Positions 20,165-29,387 of a stretch of 64,000 bases of DNA are shown here, piece after piece. Position 1 is the stretch's first letter. Each line of letters begins with the position of its first letter. Below the pieces are notes generated by a model. The model was given only the letters and a program-made list of their open reading frames with translations, did not search any database and was not told where the DNA came from. The position numbers were made by a program, and so were the translations under genes. Origin of the DNA: Streptomyces sp. NBC_01244 (GTDB taxonomy: Bacteria > Actinomycetota > Actinomycetes > Streptomycetales > Streptomycetaceae); NCBI RefSeq assembly GCF_035987325.1, contig NZ_CP108488.1:2604001-2668000 (forward strand). The letters are read 5' to 3'.

Positions 20165-20743
20165 TTACAGGTGCGGCAGGATCGCCGGCATCAGGTCCTG
20201 GAAGGTACGGCCGTTGGCCGGGTTCCCGAGGGCCGTCATCTGCCAGCCGGCGCCGACGCGCGACACCTTCGCCATGATCTGAGCGGTGTACTGGCCGCCA
20301 CCGTCCAGCGTGTAGCGGGCCAGCTCCTGGCCGTTGGTCTCGTCGACGATGCGGCAGAAGGCGTTCTCCACCTCCTGGAACGTCTGGCCGGTGAAGGAGT
20401 TCACCGTGAAGACGATCTGGTCGATGTGCACCGGCACGCGCTGCAGGTCGACGAGGATCGACTCGTCGTCCCCGCCCTGGCCGACGCCGCCGACGAGGTT
20501 GTCACCGGTGTGCTTGACCGAGCCGTCGTCGCTCTGCAGGTGCCGGAAGAAGACGACGTCCACGGGCTGCTTGTCGGCGAAGAGCACCGCCGAGGCGTCG
20601 AGGTCGATCTCCCGGGTCCGCGAGCCGAACAGCCCCCGGCGCTTGGCCGCCTGCCATCCGAGGCCCATCCGGACCGCGGTCAGCGTGCCTCCGTCCGCCT
20701 TCTGCAGATTGATGGCCTGACCCTTGGTCATGTTGACCGTCAC
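20165..20743 (-). CDS. TerD-family stress/tellurite-resistance protein
   Basis: 192 residues from a GTG at 20743 (TVNMTKGQAINLQKADGG), preceded by GAGGGGA. This is the standard single-domain length. Family motifs include KGQAINLQK, the calcium-site DSVKHTGDNLVG-like segment (here SDDGSVKHTGDNLVGGVGQG GDDES), VDLQRVPVHIDQIVFTVNSF and ELARYTLDGGGQYTAQIMAK. TerD proteins are cytoplasmic calcium-binding proteins tied to tellurite, stress and differentiation phenotypes. It is first of the two adjacent TerD genes on this strand. Confidence 0.93.
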   Translation of the reverse strand: MTVNMTKGQAINLQKADGGTLTAVRMGLGWQAAKRRGLFGSRTREIDLDASAVLFADKQPVDVVFFRHLQSDDGSVKHTGDNLVGGVGQGGDDESILVDLQRVPVHIDQIVFTVNSFTGQTFQEVENAFCRIVDETNGQELARYTLDGGGQYTAQIMAKVSRVGAGWQMTALGNPANGRTFQDLMPAILPHL

Positions 20744-20830
20744 GCGCTGTCCCCTCTCCATAGCCCTCCCCCGATGGGGGTGCGCAGCGTGTACCTGCGG
20801 CTGGTGCCAACCCTACTGACCGCCTCCGGG

Positions 20831-22990
20831 TCAGGCGAGGCCCGCTTCCTTCATCTGTCGCAGCTCCTTCTTCAGCTCGCCGACCTCGTCCCGGATCCGG
20901 GCGGCGACCTCGAACTGCAGCTCCGCGGCCGCGCCCCGCATCCGTTCGGTCATCTGCTCGATGAGTGCGGCCAGTTCGGCGGCGGGACGGTCGGTCGCGA
21001 CCACGGGACCCTTCGCCCCCTTGACCCCCTTGGCGCCGGCCTTGCCGCCCGACGCGGCCTGCGAGGCCTTGCCGCCCAGCGCCGGGACGGGCGCCTTGAG
21101 GGCCTTGCCGTCCTTCGTCTGCCGGTAGCCGGTACCGAGGAGCTCCTCGGTGTCGAGCTCCTCGCGGGCGATCGTGGCCACGATGTCGTTGATCTTCTTG
21201 CGCAGCGGCTGCGGGTCGATCCCGTGGGCCGTGTTGTAGGCGACCTGCTTCTCGCGGCGCCGGTTCGTCTCGTCGATCGCCTGGGCCATCGCCGGGGTGA
21301 TGCTGTCCGCGTACATGTGGACCTGGCCGGAGACGTTGCGCGCCGCGCGGCCGATGGTCTGGATCAGCGAGGTCCCCGACCGCAGGAAGCCCTGCTTGTC
21401 GGCGTCGAGGATGGCCACCAGCGACACCTCGGGCAGGTCGAGGCCTTCGCGGAGCAGGTTGATGCCGACCAGGACGTCGTACTCGCCGGCCCGCAGCTCG
21501 CGCAGCAGCTCGATGCGGCGCAGGGTGTCCACGTCGCTGTGCAGGTAGCGGACCTGGATGCCGAGCTCCAGGAAGTAGTCGGTGAGGTCCTCGGCCATCT
21601 TCTTGGTGAGGGTGGTGACCAGGACCCGCTCGTCCTTCTCCACCCGCCGGCGGATCTCGTGCACCAGGTCGTCGATCTGGCCCTCGGTGGGCTTGACCAC
21701 GACCTCCGGGTCGATGAGTCCGGTCGGGCGGATGATCTGCTCGACGAAGCCGTCGCCGCGCGAGAGCTCGTACTTCCCCGGAGTGGCCGACAGGTAGACG
21801 GTCTGGCCGATCCGCTCCTGGAACTCCTCCCACTTCAGCGGCCGGTTGTCGAGGGCCGAGGGGAGGCGGAAACCGTGGTCGACGAGGGTCCGCTTGCGGG
21901 AGGCGTCACCCTCGTACATCGCGCCGATCTGGGGCACGGTCACGTGCGACTCGTCGATGACGAGGAGGAAGTCCTCGGGGAAGTAGTCGATGAGGGTGTT
22001 CGGCGCGGAGCCGCGCTCGCGGTCGTCCATGTGCAGCGAGTAGTTCTCGATGCCGGAGCAGGAACCGATCTGGCGCATCATCTCCAGGTCGTAGGTGGTG
22101 CGCATGCGCAGGCGCTGCGCCTCCAGCATCTTGCCCTGCTTCTCCAGCTCGGCGAGGCGCTCGGCGAGCTCGGCCTCGATGCCGCGGACCGCCTTCTCCA
22201 TGCGCTCGGGGCCGGCGACGTAGTGGCTGGCGGGGAAGACGTAGAGCTCGCGGTCCTCGCTGATCACCTCGCCGGTCAGCGGGTGCAGGGTGGACAGGGC
22301 CTCGATCTCGTCGCCGAACATCTCGATGCGGACGGCCAGTTCCTCGTAGACCGGGAAGATCTCGATGGTGTCGCCGCGCACCCGGAAGGTGCCGCGGGTG
22401 AAGGCCACGTCGTTGCGCGTGTACTGGATGTCGACGAAGCGGCGCAGGAGCTGGTCCCGGTCCGTCTCCTCGCCGACCTTGAGCGGGACCATCCGGTCCA
22501 CGTACTCCTGCGGGGTGCCGAGGCCGTAGATGCAGGACACGGAGGCGACGACGATGACGTCGCGCCGGGTGAGGAGGGAATTGGTCGCGGAGTGGCGCAG
22601 CCGCTCCACCTCCTCGTTGATCGAGGAGTCCTTCTCGATGTAGGTGTCCGACTGCGGTACGTACGCCTCGGGCTGGTAGTAGTCGTAGTACGAGACGAAG
22701 TACTCGACCGCGTTGTTCGGCAGGAGCTCGCGGAACTCGTTCGCCAGCTGGGCGGCGAGCGTCTTGTTCGGCGCCATCACCAGGGTGGGCCGCTGGAGCT
22801 TCTCGATCATCCAGGCGGTCGTCGCCGACTTGCCGGTTCCGGTCGCGCCGAGCAGTACGACGTCCTTCTCACCTGCACGGATGCGCTTCTCCAGCTCGGC
22901 GATGGCCGCCGGCTGGTCGCCGCTGGGCGTGTAGGAGCTGACGACCTCGAAAGGCGCCACCGTGCGTTCGATCTTCGATACGGGCCGCAT
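20831..22990 (-). CDS. uvrB: Excinuclease ABC subunit B (UvrB)
   Basis: 719 residues. UvrB verifies DNA damage and recruits UvrC. Walker A is [17 protein letters not shown]; the strand-separating beta-hairpin reads [20 protein letters not shown]. Other helicase motifs are [15 protein letters not shown] (DExH), [10 protein letters not shown] and [19 protein letters not shown]. The C-terminal UVR motif that binds UvrC is [21 protein letters not shown] Gly/Ala/Lys-rich insert of about 40 residues lies just before the UVR motif ([20 protein letters not shown]), a low-complexity linker. The ATG at 22990 starts [20 protein letters not shown], the usual actinobacterial N-terminus. Confidence 0.97.
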   Translation of the reverse strand: MRPVSKIERTVAPFEVVSSYTPSGDQPAAIAELEKRIRAGEKDVVLLGATGTGKSATTAWMIEKLQRPTLVMAPNKTLAAQLANEFRELLPNNAVEYFVSYYDYYQPEAYVPQSDTYIEKDSSINEEVERLRHSATNSLLTRRDVIVVASVSCIYGLGTPQEYVDRMVPLKVGEETDRDQLLRRFVDIQYTRNDVAFTRGTFRVRGDTIEIFPVYEELAVRIEMFGDEIEALSTLHPLTGEVISEDRELYVFPASHYVAGPERMEKAVRGIEAELAERLAELEKQGKMLEAQRLRMRTTYDLEMMRQIGSCSGIENYSLHMDDRERGSAPNTLIDYFPEDFLLVIDESHVTVPQIGAMYEGDASRKRTLVDHGFRLPSALDNRPLKWEEFQERIGQTVYLSATPGKYELSRGDGFVEQIIRPTGLIDPEVVVKPTEGQIDDLVHEIRRRVEKDERVLVTTLTKKMAEDLTDYFLELGIQVRYLHSDVDTLRRIELLRELRAGEYDVLVGINLLREGLDLPEVSLVAILDADKQGFLRSGTSLIQTIGRAARNVSGQVHMYADSITPAMAQAIDETNRRREKQVAYNTAHGIDPQPLRKKINDIVATIAREELDTEELLGTGYRQTKDGKALKAPVPALGGKASQAASGGKAGAKGVKGAKGPVVATDRPAAELAALIEQMTERMRGAAAELQFEVAARIRDEVGELKKELRQMKEAGLA

Positions 22991-23233
22991 GGGTCAACCG
23001 TACGACCCCCCACTGACACTCGGTGCCCGCCCGCCCCGTGCGGAGCCGTGCGGGCCTGGTCCGTTTGTCGTAGTTCGGTGGCGGCTCGGTGATCGTCAAC
23101 CCCATGATCGCCGTACGCGGCTCTCCCTGAAAGTGCGTCGGAAACGCACCGCCGCCCGTGCGTCGCCGCAACGAATGCCGCTCCGCGCCCGTTTGACGGC
23201 AGGAGCAGGGCCCCCGACCCGAGGAGAACGCGC

Positions 23234-24118
23234 ATGTACGTCCGATCCGCCGCCGCGGCCACCGCCGCCTTTCTGGGACTCACCCTGACCATCTGCGGTG
23301 CGGGCTCCGCCTCGGCCGCGCCCGGTCCGGACTGGCTGTCCAACCCGATCGTGTACGCCCACCGGGGGGCTTCGGCGTACGCCCCGGAGAACACCCTGGA
23401 GGCGATCGACCTCGCCATGGAGATGGGCTTCGACTGGGTGGAGAACGACGTCCAGCGCACCAAGGACGGGGAGCTCGTGGTCATCCACGACGAGACCCTG
23501 GCCCGGACGACCGACGTCGAGCAGGTGTTCCCCGACCGCAAGCCCTGGCGGGTGAGGGACTTCACCGCGGCGGAGATCGCCCGGCTGGACGCGGGGAGCT
23601 GGTTCGGGCAGGAGTTCGCGGGCGCCCGCGTACCGACCCTGCGGGCCTACATGAACCGGGTCCAGCGCAACCAGCAGCGGCTCCTGCTGGAGATCAAGAA
23701 GCCGGAGCTCTACCCGGGGATCGAGCGGCAGACCCTGGACCTGCTGGGCGAGACCGGCTGGCTCGAGGAGAACCGCGTGGCCCGCCGGCTGGTGGTCCAG
23801 AGCTTCAGCGCCGCCTCGGTCCGCACCGTGCACGAGCTGCGCCCCGACCTGATCACGGCCTTCCTCGGCACCCCGGCCCTCGCCGACCTGCCGCGGTACG
23901 CCGAGTTCACCGACCGGATCAACCCCTGGCACACCACCATCAACAGCGACTGGGTCGCCGCGGTGCACGGACTGGTCGGCGCCCACGGCAAGGCGCTGGA
24001 AGTGGACACCTGGATCGTGGACGACGCCGCGACCGCCCGGAAGGTCCAGGACATGGGCGTGGACGGGATCATCACCGACAACCCCGACGTCGTACGGGAA
24101 GCGGTCGGCGGCTACTGA
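23234..24118 (+). CDS. Secreted glycerophosphodiester phosphodiesterase
   Basis: 294 residues, ribosome site gaggagaa 8 nt before the ATG. A Sec signal (residues 1-28, ending GSASAA) precedes a GDPD TIM barrel. The catalytic motif is IVYAHRGASAYAPENTLEAI, then GFDWVENDVQRTKDGELVVIHDETLARTT, giving His-Arg, the metal ligands Glu-Asn-Asp and the second His. LLLEIKKPE and GVDGIITDNPDVVREAV complete the fold. It hydrolyses glycerophosphodiesters outside the cell to glycerol-3-phosphate and an alcohol, for phosphate or lipid scavenging. No Pho box was identified upstream. Confidence 0.93.
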   Translation: MYVRSAAAATAAFLGLTLTICGAGSASAAPGPDWLSNPIVYAHRGASAYAPENTLEAIDLAMEMGFDWVENDVQRTKDGELVVIHDETLARTTDVEQVFPDRKPWRVRDFTAAEIARLDAGSWFGQEFAGARVPTLRAYMNRVQRNQQRLLLEIKKPELYPGIERQTLDLLGETGWLEENRVARRLVVQSFSAASVRTVHELRPDLITAFLGTPALADLPRYAEFTDRINPWHTTINSDWVAAVHGLVGAHGKALEVDTWIVDDAATARKVQDMGVDGIITDNPDVVREAVGGY

Positions 24119-24158
24119 CGGGCGGGGCACTGTCAGTGGGGGGCCGTACCGTGAAGAG

Positions 24159-24728
24159 GTGGATACTCCTGAGCCCCGCGGGCCGCACCTCGAATGGACC
24201 GTCGTCGACAGCGGCGGCACCGGCATCGGGCCGCTGCTCCTCGCCGCCACCCCCGAGGGCCTGGTCAAGGTCGAGTTCCATGCCGGACCTGACCGGGCCG
24301 AGAAGATGATCGCCGTGCTGATCTCCCGTCTCGGCGCCGACGCCCGGCGCCCGCCGCCGGGCGAGGAAGTCCTGCTGGCCGAGCCGATACGCCAGCTGAA
24401 CGCCTACTTCGCCGGGACCCTGCGCCGCTTCGAGCTGCCGCTGGACTGGCGGCTCAGCTCCGGCTTCAACCGACAGGTCCTGCTGGAGCTGGACCGCACC
24501 GTTCCCTACGGGGCGGTCGTGGGGTACGGCGAACTGGCCGCCCGCGCCGGGGCCCCCGGCGCGGCCCAGGCCGTCGGGAACGCCATGGGCTCGAACCCGC
24601 TGCCGCTGGTGGTGGCCTGCCACCGGGTCGTGGAGAACGACGGGGGCATCGGCGGCTTCGGCGGCGGCGTGGAGACCAAGCGCCGCCTCCTGGCCCTGGA
24701 AGGGGTACTCCCCCAGCCGCTGTTCTGA
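24159..24728 (+). CDS. O6-alkylguanine-DNA alkyltransferase (Ogt-like) with altered active-site residues
   Basis: 189 residues from a GTG at 24159. The fold is that of methylated-DNA-protein cysteine methyltransferases, which move an alkyl group from O6-alkylguanine to their own Cys. The C-terminal half shows VPYGAVVGYGELAARAG (DNA-binding helix region) and LPLVVACHRVVENDGG with the acceptor Cys154. Two positions differ from the canonical enzyme. The arginine finger (Arg128 in human AGT, ARAVG) is Gln137 here in AAQAVG, and the Pro of PCHR is Ala153. The Cys-to-Gln spacing of 17 residues matches exactly, so the alignment is secure. The acceptor Cys and following His remain. It may therefore still react, perhaps with altered substrate preference. 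It follows GDPD on the same strand. Confidence 0.88.
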   Translation: MDTPEPRGPHLEWTVVDSGGTGIGPLLLAATPEGLVKVEFHAGPDRAEKMIAVLISRLGADARRPPPGEEVLLAEPIRQLNAYFAGTLRRFELPLDWRLSSGFNRQVLLELDRTVPYGAVVGYGELAARAGAPGAAQAVGNAMGSNPLPLVVACHRVVENDGGIGGFGGGVETKRRLLALEGVLPQPLF

Positions 24729-24870
24729 GGCGGCGGGCCGTGCTCCCGATGCTCCCCGCACTCCCGGAAACCCTGTTCCCCCCGCTTGGCGAGGGGTGCG
24801 AAACTGCGGCGGTGACCACACCTTGCGCCGCGCCGGCAGCCCCCTCGCATCCGTGTCGGAGGTGGACCGC

Positions 24871-26196
24871 GTGAGCACCGCACCCGGCACCGCCCGGCCC
24901 TCCGTCCCGGTCACCATCGCCGACCTGCCCAGGCTGCGGCGCCGCACCTCCGGGGTACTGATCGCCGGACAGGTGCTGGGCGGGATCGGCGTGCCCATCA
25001 GCATCGCCCTGGCCCCGGTCCTGGCCACCGAGGTCAGCGGCACCGAGTCGCTCTCCGGTTTCGCCTCGACCGCCTCCGTGATCGGCACCGCGGCCGTCTC
25101 CCTGCCGCTCGCCGCGCTGATGACCGCGCGCGGCCGCCGGCCCGGCCTGGTCCTGGCCTACGTGATCGGCGCGGCCGGGGCCGCGCTCGTCGTGCTCGCC
25201 GCCTCGATCAAGAGCTTCCCCCTGCTGATGCTCGGCATGGCCGCCTTCGGAGCCGCCTCCTCCGCCAACCTCCAGGCCCGCTTCGCCGCCGCCGACCTCG
25301 CCGAGCCCGACCACCGGGCACGGGCGATCTCCGTCGTCGTCTGGGCCTCCACCATCGGCGCCGTGCTCGGCCCCAACCTCTCCGCCCCGGCCAGCCGCAG
25401 CTTCGCCGGCACCTCCATACCCCCGACGGCGGGGCCCTTCATCTGGGCCGGCGCCGTCTTCCTGCTCACCGCCACGCTGATCGGCGTACTCCTGCGCCCG
25501 GACCCGCTGCTGACGGCCCGCGCGCTCGCCCCGGCCGAGGACCAGACCCGCGCCGGGCGTTCGCTGCGCGCCGGGTTCGCGGCGGTCAAGGCCTCACCCC
25601 GGGCCCGGCTGGCGCTGCTCACCATCGCGGTGTCACACACCACCATGGTCTCGATCATGGTGATGACCCCGGTCGACCTCGGGCACCACGGAGCCGGGCT
25701 CCAGCTCATCGGGCTGGTCATCAGCGGGCACATCGCGGGCATGTTCGGCTTCTCGCCGGTGATGGGCTGGCTCGCGGACCGGATCGGCCGGCTGTCCGTG
25801 ATCGGGCTCGCGGCCGGACTGCTGTCCATCGCCGCGCTGCTCGCCGGCACGGCCGACGGGAACCACACCCAGAGCGGCGTCGGCCTCTTCCTGCTCGGCC
25901 TGGGCTGGTCCGCCGGCATGGTGTCCGGCTCGGCGCTGCTGACCGACTCGGTGCCGCAGCCCGCGCGGGCCGCCGTGCAGGGGCTGGGCGACCTCACCAT
26001 GAACACGGCCGCCGGGGTCGGCGGCGCCGCCGCCGGACTGGTCATGTCCCAGGCGGGCTACGGCTGGCTCAACGCGGCGGCCGCCGCCCTGCTGCTGCCC
26101 ATGGCGGCGCTCGCGCTGTTCACCTCGCGCCGCCGTCCGGTGAAGGCCCCGGACACCGGGACCGGGACCGGGGCCGAGACCAGTACCGGTCAGTAG
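24871..26196 (+). CDS. MFS transporter (drug-efflux type)
   Basis: 441 residues from the GTG at 24871 with cggagg 8 nt upstream. Twelve hydrophobic helices, with the TARGRRPGLVLAYVIGA loop after helix 2 and GWLADRIGRLSVIGLAAGLL in the second half, are typical of the major facilitator superfamily. The C-tail is a Thr/Gly repeat (PDTGTGTGAETSTGQ). The substrate is unknown. The 3' end overlaps the convergent cupin gene by 7 bp. Confidence 0.88.
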   Translation: MSTAPGTARPSVPVTIADLPRLRRRTSGVLIAGQVLGGIGVPISIALAPVLATEVSGTESLSGFASTASVIGTAAVSLPLAALMTARGRRPGLVLAYVIGAAGAALVVLAASIKSFPLLMLGMAAFGAASSANLQARFAAADLAEPDHRARAISVVVWASTIGAVLGPNLSAPASRSFAGTSIPPTAGPFIWAGAVFLLTATLIGVLLRPDPLLTARALAPAEDQTRAGRSLRAGFAAVKASPRARLALLTIAVSHTTMVSIMVMTPVDLGHHGAGLQLIGLVISGHIAGMFGFSPVMGWLADRIGRLSVIGLAAGLLSIAALLAGTADGNHTQSGVGLFLLGLGWSAGMVSGSALLTDSVPQPARAAVQGLGDLTMNTAAGVGGAAAGLVMSQAGYGWLNAAAAALLLPMAALALFTSRRRPVKAPDTGTGTGAETSTGQ

Positions 26197-26579
26197 CTGA
26201 TGTGGTAGGCCTTGCGGAGGGTCTCGTGGACGGTCCAGGTGGTCTTGTCGCCCTCGCGCAGGACACACGCGGAGCCGGGACCGACCTCCAGGGTCTCGCC
26301 GCCCTCCACCTCGACGGTGGCGCGGCCGCTGACCACCACGAACAGCTCGTTCGCCTCGGTGTCGGTGACGACGCCCGGGGTGATCTGCCAGATCCCGCGC
26401 ACCTGGGAACCGTCCGGCGCCTCCCACAGCACCTTGCCCGTCACGACGGGGTTCCCGGAGACGATCTGAGCGGGGTCGAGCTCGTCCACCTCCAGCTCGG
26501 AGTCGGGGAAGTCCGGGACGGAGACGGCGAAAGAAGCGGGGGCGGGGGCGGGGGCATCGCGGTGATCACTTGTGCTCAT
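26190..26579 (-). CDS. Cupin-domain protein
   Basis: 129 residues. A single cupin barrel follows a Pro/Ala-rich N-tail: VLWEAPDGSQVRGIWQITPG, NELFVVVSGRATVEVEGGET and LEVGPGSACVLREGDKTTW. This is the short Cupin_3/DUF861-like type, in which the metal-binding His pairs are often missing, and here the first motif has none. It may bind a small ligand rather than catalyse. Transcribed convergently with, and overlapping by 7 bp, the MFS gene. Confidence 0.85.
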   Translation of the reverse strand: MSTSDHRDAPAPAPASFAVSVPDFPDSELEVDELDPAQIVSGNPVVTGKVLWEAPDGSQVRGIWQITPGVVTDTEANELFVVVSGRATVEVEGGETLEVGPGSACVLREGDKTTWTVHETLRKAYHISY

Positions 26580-26664
26580 GGTCCGGGAGCCTAATCGGGG
26601 CGCCCGGCGCGTCGGGGTGACCAGAGCGTCCAGCGCGCGCCCGCCCCACCCGTCACCCTGTCGC

Positions 26665-26744
26665 CCTTTTCGACGCGCCGCTCACCTTTTCGACGCGCCG
26701 CTCACCTTTTCGACGCGCCGCTCACCTTTTCGACGCGCCGCTCG
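26665..26744. repeat. Four tandem copies of a 20-bp unit
   Basis: The unit ccttttcgacgcgccgctca is repeated at 26665, 26685, 26705 and 26725; only the last base of copy four differs. The TTTT runs are unusual in this GC-rich region. It lies upstream of the cupin gene (whose start is at 26579) and at the edge of a larger non-coding block. Confidence 0.95.
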
Positions 26745-26854
26745 CGCGGTGCGGCCCTGGCGGGCCTCCTCGGCTTCGCGCCGCTGCGCCGGACTCCGTC
26801 CGGCGGTGACCGGGCGGGGTGCTCGCCACCGCCGTCCCGGCGCGGGGCCCGGTG

Positions 26855-27250
26855 GGCGGGTGCGGGTGGCTGGGCCCTGCGGGGCTGGGTCCCCTACCCG
26901 CCCTTCCACCGTTCCCCGGGCGCTGCCCGGACCCGCGCCTCAAACGCCGGCGGGGCTGGGTGTGCCCCCGGGCCGGCCCGGGCGCGGTCCTCACACGTCG
27001 GACGGGCTGGAAATGCCGCGGCGCGGGGTCCGGGGCGGGAGCCCCAGGAGCTCCGGCGCAGCCCGGGGATCGCTCCGCGCCCGCTGCGAACCGCCTCCCG
27101 GCGGCGTCGACCGAATCCAGCCCCGCCGGCGTCTGAGGCGCGGGGTCCGGGGCGGAGCCCCGGGCCTTTCGGGTCCGGGCCGGCCCGGGGAACGGTGGAA
27201 GGGTGGGTAGGGGACCCAGCCCCGCAGGGCCAGCCCCCGCGCACCCGCCT
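26855..27250. repeat. Long inverted repeat with internal palindromes, in a non-coding block (26580-27414)
   Basis: About 830 bp between the cupin and psuG genes hold no convincing gene. Arms at 26876-26921 and 27183-27228 are inverted copies over 46 bp with one mismatch, and similarity continues outward and inward: caaacgccggcggggctgg near 26942 faces its near-reverse complement near 27118. The right arm has about 30 extra bases (ccggggcggagccccgg core near 27145). A related cggggtccggggcgg motif also lies inside the loop near 27026. The same core occurs inside hrpB at 49913. These look like members of one interspersed palindromic repeat family. Confidence 0.85.
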
Positions 27251-27414
27251 CATGGACGGCACGGGCGGCACGTGCGACGGAGCCGGGGCTCCGGTCAGTG
27301 CCGGTGACCCGGTGGCCGAGGGCGGCCAGCCCCAGGGCCCGCCACCGGGGCGGGTTCGCGCCGGTGCGGTGTCCGGGCGTTTGAGGGGCCGGATCGCGTG
27401 CCAGGGATGGGGAC

Positions 27415-28410
27415 ATGTCACAGCACACAGCATCTGAGCACACGGCATCGTCCTCGGTCGGGACGGCCTCGGCCTCGGCCTCGGTCCCGGTCCCGGTCCC
27501 GGTCCCGGTCCTGTCGGAGGAGGTGCGCGAGGCGCTGGACCGCCGGCAGCCCGTCGTGGCGCTGGAGTCCACGATCCTCGCCCACGGCCTGCCCCGCCCC
27601 CGCAATCTGGCGGTGGGCCTGGAACTGGAGGAGCTGGTCCGGGCGGAGGGAGCCGTTCCGGCGACGATCGCGGTGGTCGACGGGGTCGCGTACGCCGGGC
27701 TGGACAAGGCCCGGCTGGAGCGCATCGCGGGCGGCGAGGGCGTGCGCAAGCTCGGCCACCGGGATCTGGCCCCCGCCCTCGCGACGGGGGCGACGGGCGC
27801 GACGACGGTCTCGGCCACGGCCTTCCTCGCCGCGCGGGCGGGGCTGCGGGTCTTCGCCACCGGCGGGCTGGGCGGCGTACACCGGGACTGGACGCGGTCG
27901 CAGGACGAGTCGGCGGACCTCGCGCTGTTGGCGCGGACCCGGATCACCGTGGTGTGCGCGGGGGTGAAGTCGATCCTGGACGTGCCCGCGACGCTCCAGC
28001 GGCTGGAGACGCTGGGGGTGGCGGTCCTCGGCTACGGGACGGATCGTTTCCCCGGGTTCTACCTGGCCGATTCCGGCGAGCCTGTCGACTGGACCGTGCA
28101 CCGCCCCGAGGAGGTGGCGGCCGTGATGGCCGCTCAGGACCTCCTCGGCGGCGCGGAGTCTGCGCTCCTCGTCGCCCATCCCGTGGACCGGGAGCGGCAG
28201 CTCGATCCGGAACTGCACGACCGGGTCCTGGCCGAGGCGCTGTCGGAGTGCCGGGAGCGGGGCATCACGGGGCAGGCGGTGACACCGTTCCTGCTCGGGT
28301 TCCTGGTGCGCGCGACGGGCGGCGCCTCCCTGGAGGCCAACCTCGCGGCGGTACGGGGCAACGTGCGCCTCGGGGCCCGGATCGCGCGGGCCTGGGCGGC
28401 CCGGCCGTGA
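27415..28410 (+). CDS. psuG: Pseudouridine-5'-phosphate glycosidase (PsuG)
   Basis: 331 residues. The enzyme splits pseudouridine 5'-phosphate to uracil and ribose-5-phosphate (run in that direction for pseudouridine breakdown). Family motifs: QPVVALESTILAHGLPRPRN, VPATIAVVDGVAYAGLD, TTVSATAFLAARAGLRVFATGGLGGVHR and CAGVKSILDVPATLQRLETLGVAVLGYGTDRFPGF. The Glu, Lys and Asp residues that contact the sugar phosphate in the family are within these stretches. The N-terminus has an (AS)n(VP)n low-complexity tail coded by hexamer repeats. Its stop overlaps the kinase start as GTGA, a translationally coupled psuG-psuK pair. Confidence 0.93.
   Translation: MSQHTASEHTASSSVGTASASASVPVPVPVPVLSEEVREALDRRQPVVALESTILAHGLPRPRNLAVGLELEELVRAEGAVPATIAVVDGVAYAGLDKARLERIAGGEGVRKLGHRDLAPALATGATGATTVSATAFLAARAGLRVFATGGLGGVHRDWTRSQDESADLALLARTRITVVCAGVKSILDVPATLQRLETLGVAVLGYGTDRFPGFYLADSGEPVDWTVHRPEEVAAVMAAQDLLGGAESALLVAHPVDRERQLDPELHDRVLAEALSECRERGITGQAVTPFLLGFLVRATGGASLEANLAAVRGNVRLGARIARAWAARP
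27465..27512 (+). repeat. Eight tandem hexamers in psuG
   Basis: Three ggcctc units then four ggtccc and one ggtcct encode (Ala-Ser) and (Val-Pro) dipeptides in frame near the N-terminus of PsuG. Hexamer slippage keeps the frame, so length variation between strains would be tolerated. Confidence 0.85.
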
Positions 28411-29336
28411 CCGCGGCGCCGGCCGCTCCCGCCGGGCCGGGGGCGCTGCTGGTCGTCGGGGACGTGGTGACGGACGTCGTGGCGGTGCATGCGGAGCCAC
28501 TGGCTCCGGGTACCGACACCCCGGCCCGGATCCGGACCCTGCCGGGCGGTGCCGGGGCCAACGCCGCCTGCTGGGCCGCCCACGCGGGCGCCCCCGAGGT
28601 GCGCCTCCTCGCGCGGGTCGGCGCCGACTCGGCCGGGTGGCACGAGCGGGCGCTGCTCGACGCGGGGGTGCGGCCCAGGCTGGTGGTCGATCCCGCCGAG
28701 CCGACCGGGACGGTGGTGGCGCTGGTCGGCGAGGACGCGGAGCGGACCTTCCTGACCGACAGCGGGGCCTCGCTGCGCCTCTCCCCCGCCGACTGGGAGC
28801 CCGGACTGCTGGACGGGGTCGCCCATCTCCACCTGTCGGGTTACCTGTTCTTCGCCGACGCGAGCCGGGAGCTGGCCCTGGTCGCGCTCCGGGCCGCCCG
28901 CACCCGGAACGTACCGGTGAGCGTGGACCCGGCCTCGGCCGGGTTCCTGGCCGCGCTGGGTCCGGAGCGCTTCCTGGCCGCCGCGGCGGGGGCCGGCGTA
29001 CTGCTGCCGAACTCGGACGAGGCGCTGCTGCTCGCGGGGTCGCACGGGCCGGCCGGGGCCGCCGCGGTCGCGCGGGCCGCGGCGGAGCTGAGCCGGCGGG
29101 TGCCGTTGGTGGTGGTCACCCGGGGCGGGGCCGGAGCGCTCATCGCCGAGGACGGCCGGGTGACGGCCGAGGTCGCGGCGGAGAGCGCCGAGGCGGTGGA
29201 TTCCACGGGCGCCGGGGACGCCTTCACGGGCGCCTTCCTCGCGGCCCGGCTGGCGGGAGCGGGCTCGGCGTGGGCCGCCGGGGCCGGCTGCCGGGCGGCC
29301 GCGCTCGCGGTGACCCGGCTGGGCGGGCGGCCGTAG
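28407..29336 (+). CDS. PfkB-family kinase, probable pseudouridine kinase
   Basis: 309 residues from a GTG overlapping the psuG stop. PfkB motif 1 is RTLPGGAGANAACWAAHAGA and motif 2 is DSTGAGDAFTGAFLAARLAG with the catalytic Asp. The order psuG then a coupled PfkB kinase is the normal arrangement for pseudouridine breakdown: the kinase makes pseudouridine 5'-phosphate, the glycosidase splits it. The assignment rests on this context, since the family sequence alone would also fit a ribokinase. Both proteins are cytoplasmic. Confidence 0.88.
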   Translation: MTAAPAAPAGPGALLVVGDVVTDVVAVHAEPLAPGTDTPARIRTLPGGAGANAACWAAHAGAPEVRLLARVGADSAGWHERALLDAGVRPRLVVDPAEPTGTVVALVGEDAERTFLTDSGASLRLSPADWEPGLLDGVAHLHLSGYLFFADASRELALVALRAARTRNVPVSVDPASAGFLAALGPERFLAAAAGAGVLLPNSDEALLLAGSHGPAGAAAVARAAAELSRRVPLVVVTRGGAGALIAEDGRVTAEVAAESAEAVDSTGAGDAFTGAFLAARLAGAGSAWAAGAGCRAAALAVTRLGGRP

Positions 29337-29387
29337 GGAGAGGGGAGAAGGGGAAGGGGGAAGACCGGACGGCCGCGCCTGTGGGCG

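Noticed and set aside
17852..23092. A very long open frame on the plus strand opposite terC, terD and uvrB
   Set aside because: It is the antisense shadow of clearly identified minus-strand genes; high GC content leaves few stops, and its protein has no family motifs.
26665..26744. Possible short CRISPR array
   Set aside because: The 20-bp units are adjacent with no spacers and no cas genes are in the window.
26755..27400. Several short open frames in the non-coding block
   Set aside because: They follow the inverted repeats on both strands, lack ribosome sites and have no recognisable protein features.
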